From contig SEAD01000009.1 in assembly GCA_004173355.1 (NCBI GenBank), positions 1-64,000 on the forward strand: DNA of 64,000 nucleotides. Direction: 5' to 3'. Below are positions 18,043 to 27,363 of this stretch, piece by piece. Below the pieces are notes generated by a model. The model was given only the letters and a program-made list of their open reading frames with translations. It searched no databases and had not been told where the DNA came from. The position numbers were made by a program, and so were the translations under genes. This DNA comes from Chitinophagaceae bacterium (GTDB lineage Bacteria; Bacteroidota; Bacteroidia; Chitinophagales; Chitinophagaceae). Position 1 is the stretch's first letter, and each line of letters opens with the position of its first letter.

Positions 18043-18081
18043 ACAGGCTGTAATCCTTGTCGTTCAAGGGTTACAGCCTGT
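18043..18081. repeat. long inverted repeat / hairpin in the mnmG-tonB intergenic region
   Basis: ACAGGCTGTAATCCTTG-TCGTT-CAAGGGTTACAGCCTGT; 17-bp stem with one T.G wobble. Confidence 0.85.
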
Positions 18082-18128
18082 CAACCTTTCGGCAAACTTT
18101 ATTTTTATGGAATTACGTGCAGCATGGA

Positions 18129-19991
18129 TCATCTGCCCATAAATACCATGAGGATCTGCACGTCGCTTGGATTAATGCCTGAGATCCGGCTGGCCTGTCC
18201 GAGTGTACGCGGACGGATCCGGTGAAGTTTTTCCCGAGCTTCGCTTCCCAGTGATTGTATTTTTTTGTAGTCGAAGCTTTCAGGTATTTCCAGGTTTTCA
18301 AGCTGGCTCATCCGGCTGACCAGCTCTCTTTCCTTTTCGATATAGACATCATATTTGATCTGGATGGAAGCCTGTTCGATTGCTTCCTTGCTGAATTGAT
18401 CCAGTTTCGATTTCAATTTTTCAGTCGCCGTTATCATTGCCGGCAGGTCCACGTCCGGACGCAATAATATTTTCTCCGATTTCTGTTTTTCCAGGATCGG
18501 GGAAGATCCCAGGGTTGCCAGGAACGGATTGATTTCGGATGGTTCAAAACTTATTTCTTTCAGCAGGGCTTTGATCTGTTCCACTTCGGCTTTTTTCGCC
18601 GTGACCCGATCCATCCTTTCCTGCGATGCAAGACCGAGTTTATAACTGAGTTCGGTGAGCCTGCTATCGGCATTGTCCTGGCGAAGCAATGTACGGTACT
18701 CAGCCCTCGAGGTGAACATCCGGTACGGCTCTTCCGTTCCTTTGCTGATCAGGTCATCGATGAGTACGCCTATATAGGCCTGGCTTCTCTCGAGAATCAC
18801 CGGCGCCAGCTCTTTCACTTTCTGGTGCGCGTTAATTCCTGCCATCAGTCCCTGGCAAGCAGCTTCTTCGTATCCCGTTGTTCCGTTTATCTGGCCGGCA
18901 AAAAACAGCCCTGATATTAGTTTGGTTTCTAATGTGTGACGTAATTGTGTTGGCGGGAAATAATCATACTCGATGGCATACCCTGGCCGGAAGATCCGGA
19001 CATTCTCAAAACCCGGAACCGTACGAAGTGCTTCGTATTGAACATCTTCCGGTAATGATGTCGAGAACCCGTTTACATAAATCTCTACCGTGTTCCATCC
19101 TTCGGGTTCGATAAAGAGCTGATGCCGATCACGTTCTGCAAACCGGGAGATCTTATCTTCAATGCTGGGACAATACCGTGGTCCTACCCCATCGATCCGG
19201 CCCGCATACATCGGGCTCCGGTCAAACCCGGTTTTTAATATATCGTGTACCTGCTGGTTTGTATACGTGATCCAGCAACTACGCTGCTGTTTTGGTTTGA
19301 CGGTGTCAGTATACGAAAACCCGGTCATGTCATCATCACCCGGTTGCTCTTCCATTTTCGAATAGTCCAGGCTCCTGCCATCAACCCTTGGCGGGGTACC
19401 CGTTTTCAACCGGTCACTTTCAAACCCAAGTGAAACCAGTTGTTCCGTAATACCCGTTGCCGCTTTTTCCGCAGCGCGACCCCCACCAAAATTTTTTTCA
19501 CCGATATGGATGATTCCGTTCAGGAATGTTCCGTTGGTCAGTACCACTGCTTTTGACCGGATCTCATGACCTAGTCCGGTAATTACACCTTCGGCTTTAC
19601 CCTCCTTTATTACCAAGCCTTTGACCATATCCTGGTAAAAATCGACATTCGGGGTATTCTCCAGCATTTCCCGCCACTTCGTGGCAAACATCATCCTGTC
19701 GCTTTGTGCCCGGGGGCTCCACATCGCCGGACCTTTTGACCGGTTCAGCATTCGGAACTGGATCATTGATTCATCTGTGACAATGCCTGAATAACCGCCC
19801 ATCGCATCAATCTCACGCACAATCTGGCCTTTCGCTATCCCACCCATTGCCGGATTGCAGCTCATCTGTGCGATGGTCTGCATATTCATGGTCACAAGCA
19901 GGACTTTCGACCCAAGATTTGCCGCAGCAGCCGCAGCTTCACAGCCCGCATGCCCTGCGCCTACTACAATTACATCATAATCTGGAAACAT
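18129..19991 (-). CDS. mnmG: tRNA uridine-5-carboxymethylaminomethyl(34) synthesis enzyme MnmG (GidA)
   Basis: MFPDYDVIVVGAGHAGCEAAAAAANLGSKVLLVTMNMQTIAQMSCNPAMGGIAKG...; the listed ORF extends to 20135 but the conserved start is at 19991. Confidence 0.96.
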   Translation of the reverse strand: MFPDYDVIVVGAGHAGCEAAAAAANLGSKVLLVTMNMQTIAQMSCNPAMGGIAKGQIVREIDAMGGYSGIVTDESMIQFRMLNRSKGPAMWSPRAQSDRMMFATKWREMLENTPNVDFYQDMVKGLVIKEGKAEGVITGLGHEIRSKAVVLTNGTFLNGIIHIGEKNFGGGRAAEKAATGITEQLVSLGFESDRLKTGTPPRVDGRSLDYSKMEEQPGDDDMTGFSYTDTVKPKQQRSCWITYTNQQVHDILKTGFDRSPMYAGRIDGVGPRYCPSIEDKISRFAERDRHQLFIEPEGWNTVEIYVNGFSTSLPEDVQYEALRTVPGFENVRIFRPGYAIEYDYFPPTQLRHTLETKLISGLFFAGQINGTTGYEEAACQGLMAGINAHQKVKELAPVILERSQAYIGVLIDDLISKGTEEPYRMFTSRAEYRTLLRQDNADSRLTELSYKLGLASQERMDRVTAKKAEVEQIKALLKEISFEPSEINPFLATLGSSPILEKQKSEKILLRPDVDLPAMITATEKLKSKLDQFSKEAIEQASIQIKYDVYIEKERELVSRMSQLENLEIPESFDYKKIQSLGSEAREKLHRIRPRTLGQASRISGINPSDVQILMVFMGR

Positions 19992-20137
19992 GCCGGCAAA
20001 GTTAATGCAAAAGCATGGGCACGTCAGGTAAAAGAGGTGGGGTTTCTTGTGGCTCGTTAGTACTCCTGTATGTTTTGACTTACCAGCCCGCGTCATCAAG
20101 TGTGAAGATCTGGTCAACCCGTGCCTACTTCCCATGT

Positions 20138-20153
20138 TGTTCCACGTGGAACG
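20138..20153. promoter_or_regulatory. parS: parS-like centromere site 1
   Basis: TGTTCCACGTGGAACG; perfect 14-bp palindrome GTTCCACGTGGAAC. Confidence 0.85.
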
Positions 20154-20216
20154 AGCTGGCCCCCGCAGCTACATAGACCCTGATATCAAGTTCTCGACAC
20201 TCAGACTCCTGCCGTT

Positions 20217-20232
20217 AGTTCCACGTGAAACA
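20217..20232. promoter_or_regulatory. parS: parS-like centromere site 2
   Basis: AGTTCCACGTGAAACA; near-perfect match to TGTTYCACGTGRAACA. Confidence 0.85.
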
Positions 20233-20287
20233 GTTCGGCAACGCGTTCAGTGCGTCAGGTAATAGAAAATCCTTTCCCAACTGAGTT

Positions 20288-20303
20288 TGTTTCACGTGGA
20301 ACG
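20288..20303. promoter_or_regulatory. parS: parS-like centromere site 3
   Basis: TGTTTCACGTGGAACG; near-perfect match to TGTTYCACGTGRAACA. Confidence 0.85.
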
Positions 20304-20820
20304 CCACTCTAAAAACGCTCAGTCAAACGACCTCTACAATTTTCCATTAGTGTCAACTTAGGTGCAGCATATAATGGACTCTGAATGGTTGAGCACAGGC
20401 TCCGGGCTAAAGCTTTACAGGCATGCGGGTTCCGAATACTGAAAAACGCGAAGGCTAAAGGCTGTGCTGAAGCGACTCATAAAGAAAAGGGAAGGTTGGA
20501 GAGCTGAATCAGGGCAGTGATTATAAGTATAGTCTATAAACAACCTGGGTAATCCGTCTAATCCACGGTGATAGAAGCGCACACCACGGAGAGGATTGGT
20601 TATTCCAAGGGCGTGGGCTGGTTGAGGCTGTACCTGTTAGGGACAAATAGCAACCGATCGTGAAGGATTATACGGGGTTGGCCGGTCATACGTGTTTAAA
20701 ACTAATGCCCTAGGTAGTCAAGTGAGCAAGAATCTTCTGATTCGTTTCCTTGGCGTCGTTTTTTAAGAAAAAACAATCTGAGATCAGCGTACGAGTATGC
20801 TGTATTAACCTTTTTCCAAA

Positions 20821-21180
20821 ATGAATCAAACTGAGGTACAGCCTGAAGGAAGCACATTCATTACTTACGTTCCCTATAATGTCCATGGCATGAAGGCAAA
20901 ACGCCAGATGTTGATAGCCAAAGGACAGTCGGGCGAATCACTTTGTGCCGAAAACCCATGCATTGGGTGTGGGAAATGGCATTATGGATAAAAGTCTGGT
21001 ACGGACTGTGTCCGCAATCGCAGGCAGTTATGCGCGGCCGTGAAGCAATCTGGCTTGGCGATTAATGCCCAGCATGAAAAGTTGTTCCCGGAACGTACCT
21101 TACGCAATCCGACTATCACCTTGCTTTCGGGAGCAATTTCCGCCACGCACGGTAGTCATTTGAAAAACAGCCGCAGGTAG
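20821..21180 (+). pseudogene. possible decayed or stop-interrupted reading frame of unknown origin
   Basis: Frame from ATG 20821 reads MNQTEVQPEGSTFITYVPYNVHGMKAKRQMLIAKGQSGESLCAENPCIGCGKWHYG, TAA at 20989-20991, then stays open in the same frame to a stop at 21178-21180; family not recognised. Confidence 0.25.
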
Positions 21181-21584
21181 TGGTCTTCCCGAGCGCGGAT
21201 CAGGGTGACTTGGGTTTTGGTCTTGTCCCGGAAGCCGCATAGATGAAGGGCTCCGTGGAAGATGACGCGGTGCAACTCGTGCTTTACCGGCACTCCAAGG
21301 GTCCTGGCGTTATCGCGGACCCGGTCGATGCTGATATAAATCTCCCCTTCTACCGGTTCGTTTTTTTCACTCATGGGAAATGTGATTACATCAGTTTCAT
21401 AATCATGCTGGAGGAACTGGCGGTTTATATCCAGCAACGCCTGATCTGAACAGAAAATGTAGTTCAGGTGTTTGAAAGGGACTTTCTCCTTCCTGAAAAT
21501 AGACACGATGAATTCCCGGAGTCGGGTTCTTTCACTGAGTGCGAATTGTTTCTCAAAAAAGAATTGTACGGGCTTCTCATTCAT
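21156..21584 (-). CDS. ybeY: rRNA maturation RNase YbeY
   Basis: SDQALLDINRQFLQHDYETDVITFPMSE, HELHRVIFHGALHLCGFRDKTK. Confidence 0.92.
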   Translation of the reverse strand: MNEKPVQFFFEKQFALSERTRLREFIVSIFRKEKVPFKHLNYIFCSDQALLDINRQFLQHDYETDVITFPMSEKNEPVEGEIYISIDRVRDNARTLGVPVKHELHRVIFHGALHLCGFRDKTKTQVTLIRAREDHYLRLFFK

Positions 21585-21607
21585 ATTTCAAAATTCGTAA
21601 ACAAAGC

Positions 21608-21877
21608 ATGAAAATCAATGCTAGTTTCGCGGCAATACAAAAAATGATGAACAGGAAACTTTCAGAGCTCAAACCAGGTGAGAAGGCAATTATCAAAGAA
21701 TTCGGAAGCGAAGAGATTTACCTGAAACTGATGGAAATGGGTTGCCTTCCGGGAGAGTCGATTGCGATCGAACAGGTGGCTCCATTGGGAGACCCGGTGT
21801 CGGTTCATGTCGCCGGCTACCGGCTGAGCCTGAGGCTCGATGAGGCCGAACACATAATTGTTACCACAAAAGATTGA
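21608..21877 (+). CDS. feoA: FeoA family protein
   Basis: KLSELKPGEKAIIKEFGSEEIYLKLMEMGCLPGESIAIEQVAPLGDPVSVHVAGYRLSLRLDEAEHIIV; ATG at 21608. Confidence 0.9.
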   Translation: MKINASFAAIQKMMNRKLSELKPGEKAIIKEFGSEEIYLKLMEMGCLPGESIAIEQVAPLGDPVSVHVAGYRLSLRLDEAEHIIVTTKD

Positions 21878-21892
21878 TAATCAACCATATAG

Positions 21893-22462
21893 ATGAAAGT
21901 CGGTTTATATTTCGGTTCGTTCAATCCCATCCATACCGGGCACCTGATTATAGCCAGCCATGTTCTGAATACAACCGGGCTGGAGAAAATCTGGATGATT
22001 GTTTCTCCCCGGAATCCTTTTAAAAACAGCAACACGCTGCTGAATGAGTACGACCGGATGCAACTCGTCCAGCTCGCAATCGGCGAGGACCTGCGGATGC
22101 GGGCCTCAGATATCGAGTTTAGCCTGCCCAAACCATCCTACACCAGTATTACACTTGCACATCTTTCCGAAAAATACCCTGAACACCAGTTCACTATTAT
22201 TATGGGAGGCGACAGCTTTCAAAACCTGCACAAATGGAAAAACGCGGAAAGCATTATTAGAAACTATCCCATTTATGTTTATCCAAGACCGGGTTTTGAT
22301 GTGAAAGTGCCGGAGGGTGCAGACATCACTCTCATCGATGCCCCGTTACTGGAGTTATCCGCAACGCAGGTCCGCGAACTTGTACACCAGGGCAAATCGA
22401 TCCGCTATATGGTGCCCGACGCCGTGATGCTGGAGATAGAGAAGAATGGTTATTATAAATAA
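21893..22462 (+). CDS. nadD: nicotinate-nucleotide adenylyltransferase
   Basis: GLYFGSFNPIHTGHLIIASHVLN, MGGDSFQNLHKWKN, ELSATQVRELVHQGKSIRYMVPDAV. Confidence 0.94.
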   Translation: MKVGLYFGSFNPIHTGHLIIASHVLNTTGLEKIWMIVSPRNPFKNSNTLLNEYDRMQLVQLAIGEDLRMRASDIEFSLPKPSYTSITLAHLSEKYPEHQFTIIMGGDSFQNLHKWKNAESIIRNYPIYVYPRPGFDVKVPEGADITLIDAPLLELSATQVRELVHQGKSIRYMVPDAVMLEIEKNGYYK

Positions 22463-22485
22463 GAAACCGTTGCCAGCAACAGTTC

Positions 22486-23721
22486 TCAGAAAAAATATCC
22501 AAGGATAAGGCATCCCGCGACAATCACGGGTGAAGGGATACGTGTATAACACAACAACAGGAACGTGCCCAGGATTACCCCAAGGTTTAATGCACTGAGC
22601 ACCGAGGCCTCCAGGATGGAAATGTCTTTCAGGATATAAAATGTGGATCCGATCATTATTCCAACCACCGCAGCATTGATGCCTTCGAGTGAGCGGTAAA
22701 TCGCTGCATATTTTTTCAGGTTATTCCAGATCGGAAAAAAGAAAAGCACCAGTAATGCACTTGGCAGGAAGATCGCAATTGAACCGATAATGATCCCGGT
22801 CACCTGCATCCCCGGACCGAGATCCTTTAATGCCATACCACCGGTGAATGCCGCAATTGAAAAGACCGGACCCGGCACTGCCCGCACGATCCCCATGCCG
22901 GTGAGCATGTCTTCCTTATTCACCCTGATCACGTCAGGATCCTTTTGGCGTACCGCATCCGGGCGGATGCTGAACTGTTCATACATAATGGGCATCAGTA
23001 CCTGGCCTCCACCAAACACCAGACTGCCCATCCGGTACGTGTTCTCAAAAAGATTGATTGGTCCGCGTGTGATCCAACGGTCCTGTTTGGCCGTTTGGGA
23101 TAGTGCACCGGCTGCAATAAAAATGAACGCAAAAAGCCAGAAATTCCACCACTTGATTTTGCTCGGGGTCTGTTCAACCTGCGGAATCCGTTTATGGCTG
23201 AGATTGGTAGCGAAGCCTCCAAGGATGATCAATACGGGAAAAACCGCAGGCAGCTTGAAAAAGAAAAAGGTGATTGCGGTAGCCGCAATGGTTATCACCC
23301 TCGTGATGGTATTCCGTGCTCCATGCGGGAATGCAATGAAACAGGCATACACCAGGAAGCCCGCAGCCATCGGGGCAATGAATTTAAAAATATCGGTATC
23401 CAGTGCCTTGCGGTCAATATAATGCAGGAGGAAAGAGAGGGCTCCCATAAAAATACATGCGGGCAGGATCCATATAAGCAAGGTAAGGATGGCCAGCGGA
23501 ACGCCCCCGTTCTTGTAGCCGATCAATGTGATCGTTTGTGTGGAAGATGCCCCTGGCAGGAGATTACAGAATGCATTGTACTCAATCAGTTCTTCCTCGG
23601 TTATATAGGAACGCTGGCGGACAAAGGTTTTCATCATCATCGCAATATGGGCCTGCGGTCCGCCAAAGGCAGTAACGCTATGCAGGAAAACAGCCTTCAT
23701 GAAAGGAAGATGACGCAGCAT
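22486..23721 (-). CDS. chrA: chromate transporter, long-chain form
   Basis: [55 protein letters not shown]; second CHR repeat with [17 protein letters not shown]. Confidence 0.9.
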   Translation of the reverse strand: MLRHLPFMKAVFLHSVTAFGGPQAHIAMMMKTFVRQRSYITEEELIEYNAFCNLLPGASSTQTITLIGYKNGGVPLAILTLLIWILPACIFMGALSFLLHYIDRKALDTDIFKFIAPMAAGFLVYACFIAFPHGARNTITRVITIAATAITFFFFKLPAVFPVLIILGGFATNLSHKRIPQVEQTPSKIKWWNFWLFAFIFIAAGALSQTAKQDRWITRGPINLFENTYRMGSLVFGGGQVLMPIMYEQFSIRPDAVRQKDPDVIRVNKEDMLTGMGIVRAVPGPVFSIAAFTGGMALKDLGPGMQVTGIIIGSIAIFLPSALLVLFFFPIWNNLKKYAAIYRSLEGINAAVVGIMIGSTFYILKDISILEASVLSALNLGVILGTFLLLCYTRIPSPVIVAGCLILGYFF

Positions 23722-23805
23722 CGGTGACAGATGAAAATGAAAACGGGTTAGCGAATGAAGTTACCGATTAATAACATTTATGGTTAAATTCAGAAAAATT
23801 TTCTG

Positions 23806-25095
23806 ATGAAAAAACTGCTTATACTTTCCTGTGTTATTCCGGTGTGCCTGGCTGCAGGCGCCCAGGTCAAACAGAAAATAAGTGCCGCTATCGCGAAGGT
23901 CGAACCGAAATGTATTGCCTGGCGTGAACAGCTGCACCAGAACCCTGAGCTGGGCAACCGGGAATTCAAAACCGCAAAACTTGTAGCCGACCAGCTTCGC
24001 TCATTTGGTATCGAGGTAAAGGAAGGTGTGGCAAAAACCGGGGTGGTCGGCATCCTGAAAGGGGATAAACCCGGACCATGTATTGCGCTGCGGGCGGATA
24101 TGGACGGACTACCGGTAACTGAAACCGTTGACCTCCCCTATGCCTCCACGATAAAAACAACCTACAACGGACAGGAAGTCGGCGTGATGCATGCCTGCGG
24201 GCATGATACGCATGTGGCGATGCTGCTGTCGGTTGCCGAAGTACTCTCAAGTATAAAAAAAGACCTGAAAGGCACGGTGAAATTTATTTTCCAGCCAGCG
24301 GAAGAAGGTCCTCCCGCCGGTGAAGAGGGCGGTGCAAAACTGATGGTGGATGAAGGTGTAATGGAAAACCCGAAGGTTGATGTGGTTTTTGGTTTGCATA
24401 TCGAAGCCGCAATTGAAGAGGGGACGATCGAATGGAAATCCGGTTCGTTTATGGCCGCGGCGGATTTTTTCACCATAAAAGTAAAAGGTAAACCAAGCCA
24501 TGGTTCACAACCCTGGCTCGGCATCGATCCGATATCAGCATCGGCGCAGATCATCAATGGGCTGCAGACAATCGTGAGCCGCGAAAGCGAACTCACAAAA
24601 GCACCGGTGGTCATCACCGTCGGCAAGATCCAGGGAGGTGTAAGGAATAATATTATCTCCGATAATGTTGAGATGCTGGGGACCATCCGCACACTCGACA
24701 GCGAGATGCAGAAAAAAGTACACGAACGTTTCCGGCATGTAATCAAATCCATCGGCGATGCCTCCGGTGTCACCACAGAAGTCCAGATAGATACAAGGAC
24801 CCTGGTAACATACAATGATCCCAAACTCGTGGAAAAAATGTTGCCATCACTTCGCAATGCGATTGGTGCGGCAAATGTAAAAGAACGGGAATGGGTAACG
24901 GGCGCAGAGGACTTTTCATACTATGGCACCAAAGCCCCCTCCTTTTTCCTGTATCTCGGGGGCATGCCCAAAGGCAAGGATCCAAAAACGGCGCCGCCGC
25001 ATCATACTGCTGAATTTTTTGTGACGAACAGTGCGATGAAAACCGGTGTCCAGGCATTGTGCCAGCTGGTGACCGATTACGCGGAGATGAAATAA
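23806..25095 (+). CDS. secreted M20 family amidohydrolase (hippurate hydrolase-like)
   Basis: Signal peptide; WREQLHQNPELGNREFKTA, ALRADMDGLPV, HACGHDTHVAMLL, GAEDFSYYG, HHTAEF. Confidence 0.93.
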   Translation: MKKLLILSCVIPVCLAAGAQVKQKISAAIAKVEPKCIAWREQLHQNPELGNREFKTAKLVADQLRSFGIEVKEGVAKTGVVGILKGDKPGPCIALRADMDGLPVTETVDLPYASTIKTTYNGQEVGVMHACGHDTHVAMLLSVAEVLSSIKKDLKGTVKFIFQPAEEGPPAGEEGGAKLMVDEGVMENPKVDVVFGLHIEAAIEEGTIEWKSGSFMAAADFFTIKVKGKPSHGSQPWLGIDPISASAQIINGLQTIVSRESELTKAPVVITVGKIQGGVRNNIISDNVEMLGTIRTLDSEMQKKVHERFRHVIKSIGDASGVTTEVQIDTRTLVTYNDPKLVEKMLPSLRNAIGAANVKEREWVTGAEDFSYYGTKAPSFFLYLGGMPKGKDPKTAPPHHTAEFFVTNSAMKTGVQALCQLVTDYAEMK

Positions 25096-27222
25096 TTAAC
25101 GGAAGACCTGGAAGGCAATCCAGCTCATGATATAGGCAAGGCCGGTCATATACAGCAGTTGTATGGCCGGCCATTTCCATGTACGGGTTTCCCGTTTCAC
25201 AATGGCAAGCGTACTCATACATTGCATGGCAAACACATAAAACACCATCAGGGAAACACCGGTGGCCAGGGTATAAACCGGGGAGCCGTCGTCGCGTTTT
25301 GCTATGCGCATTTTTTCTTTCAACGGACCTTCATTTTCTTCCCCACCCACACTGTATAGTATGGCCATGGTTCCGACAAAGACTTCCCTTGCTGCAAATG
25401 AAGTAATCAGCGCAATCCCGATTTTCCAGTCGTAGCCCAGTGGACGTATCACAGGCTCAATCGCATGACCGGCGATACCCACAAAAGAATTTTCGAGACG
25501 CGATTCATCATAACGGTACAACGCCGCCGTGCTATCCACACCAGGCTGGGCAAGCGCGGTTTCGTATTCGGCAGTTGCCGCCGCCATTCGATCGGAAGGC
25601 CCATAGGTTTGCAGGACCCAGAGCACAAGACTGATGACCAGGATAATCCGTCCGGCATCTACTACAAAAATCTTCGCCTTGCTCCACATCGTCTGCCACA
25701 CGTTTTTCCAGCGGGGCGAACGGTAAATCGGGAGTTCCAGGATGAAATAACTTTTTTCATTGATTTTGATAAACCATTTGGCAACGTACGAGACCACGAG
25801 GGCCATCACAAAGCCAAGCAGGTAAAGGCCCAGCATGACAAGGCCTGGCAATCCGATAAATCCTAAAAAGTATTTCTGGGGAATGACCAGTCCGATCAGG
25901 ATGGTGTACACCGGCAGTCTCGCAGAGCAACTCATCAACGGCGTAATAAGAATGGTAAGCAGGCGCTCTTTCCGGTTTTCGATATTGCGCGCGCTCATTA
26001 CAGCAGGGATGGCACAGGCAAACCCGCTGATCATTGGCATTACACTCTTCCCGTTCAGTCCCACGCTTCGCATCAGCCGGTCAGTGAGGAAACTGATCCG
26101 GGCCATATATCCCGTGTCCTCGAGTATCGTGATCAATCCGAACAGTATGGCAATCTGCGGTACGAAAATGACGATACCGCCCAGTCCGACAATAAAACCA
26201 TTAACCAGCAGGTCGGTCCATCCATTCTCCGGCAGCATCGATGCGACCCACCCACTGAATTGTGCGGTGCCGGCATCGATCCAGTCCATCGGATAACTTG
26301 CCAGCCAGAAAACCGCTTGGAAAAGCATGAACAGTACCGCCAGCAGGATCAGGTAACCCCAGCGGCGGTGAAGCAGCAGGTTATCGAGCCGTTCGGTAAA
26401 AAGGGATTGTTCCAGCGGGTCCGGTTCGGCCACGGCCTGCTGCATTATTTTTTTGATCCCCGCATAACGCTGGAGGATTTCCTCCGCCTGTGTCTTGCTG
26501 GGATTGAACCCGTTATTGACTTCAATTTCCTCGATCCGGGATTGGCGGGCTTCGGGGATATTAAAGGATTCGTGGTTGATCAGGTAGTGGATCGCGGCAT
26601 AATCACTGAGTCCGGGAATTTCTGCCTGGACCTGGGCGATGGCAGCGGGAGCAAGCTCGCGAACGGGGATGAAATCTTTTACGGGGATCCTGTAAAGACC
26701 GGCAGCAGTCTGCTCGATCGCCTTTTTCAGCGCCGGGACTCCTTTCTGTTTCCGTGGGTTCACGGCTACAACAGGTACTCCGAGCTCGCGCTCCAATTCA
26801 GGGATATCAATTTTGATTCCTTTCCGGCTGGCCAGGTCCATCATCGTGAGGGCCACCACCACCGGCACTTTCAGGTCGATCAGCTGGGTGCAGAACAACA
26901 GGTTCCGTTTCAGGTTGCTTGCATCGGCTACCACCACTACCACATCGGCCTGTACCTGCGCATCCTGTTTGAGGAGCACCCGGTAATTGACCCATTCGTC
27001 GAGCCGCCGTGGGTAAAGACTATACGAACCGGGGAGATCAATGATTTCGGCTTCGCCGCTGGAAAGCTGGGTGGATCCTGTTTTTTTATCGACGGTGACC
27101 CCGGGGAAGTTGCCAACTTTCTGGTTCATACCAGTGAGGCAGTTGAAGAGGGAGCTCTTTCCGCTGTTGGGATTGCCTACTAATCCAATATGTAATTTTT
27201 TGTGTTCCAAAAATGGATGCAA
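25096..27222 (-). CDS. feoB: ferrous iron transport protein B
   Basis: GLVGNPNSGKSSLFNCLTGMNQKVGNFPGVTVDKK, DLPGSYSLYP, C-terminal permease with MISGFACAIPAVMSAR; start (TTG/near 27222) uncertain. Confidence 0.96.
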   Translation of the reverse strand: MHPFLEHKKLHIGLVGNPNSGKSSLFNCLTGMNQKVGNFPGVTVDKKTGSTQLSSGEAEIIDLPGSYSLYPRRLDEWVNYRVLLKQDAQVQADVVVVVADASNLKRNLLFCTQLIDLKVPVVVALTMMDLASRKGIKIDIPELERELGVPVVAVNPRKQKGVPALKKAIEQTAAGLYRIPVKDFIPVRELAPAAIAQVQAEIPGLSDYAAIHYLINHESFNIPEARQSRIEEIEVNNGFNPSKTQAEEILQRYAGIKKIMQQAVAEPDPLEQSLFTERLDNLLLHRRWGYLILLAVLFMLFQAVFWLASYPMDWIDAGTAQFSGWVASMLPENGWTDLLVNGFIVGLGGIVIFVPQIAILFGLITILEDTGYMARISFLTDRLMRSVGLNGKSVMPMISGFACAIPAVMSARNIENRKERLLTILITPLMSCSARLPVYTILIGLVIPQKYFLGFIGLPGLVMLGLYLLGFVMALVVSYVAKWFIKINEKSYFILELPIYRSPRWKNVWQTMWSKAKIFVVDAGRIILVISLVLWVLQTYGPSDRMAAATAEYETALAQPGVDSTAALYRYDESRLENSFVGIAGHAIEPVIRPLGYDWKIGIALITSFAAREVFVGTMAILYSVGGEENEGPLKEKMRIAKRDDGSPVYTLATGVSLMVFYVFAMQCMSTLAIVKRETRTWKWPAIQLLYMTGLAYIMSWIAFQVFR

Positions 27223-27363
27223 AAGTAGCTGGTGAATGGCGAAATCCGTTTACGAATTACGGTTTTATGACTTACTGTAAAGTTAAACAATCCACATTCC
27301 CCTTTTATGCGGGTCCGGTGTTCCTAAATGGTGATACCTTCGCAGCGATTTAACAAACCTTCT

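Noticed and set aside
19992-20135. N-terminal extension of mnmG in the ORF track
   Set aside because: Conserved MnmG start MFPDYDVIVVGAG lies at 19991; the extension runs toward the parS region and lacks conservation signals.
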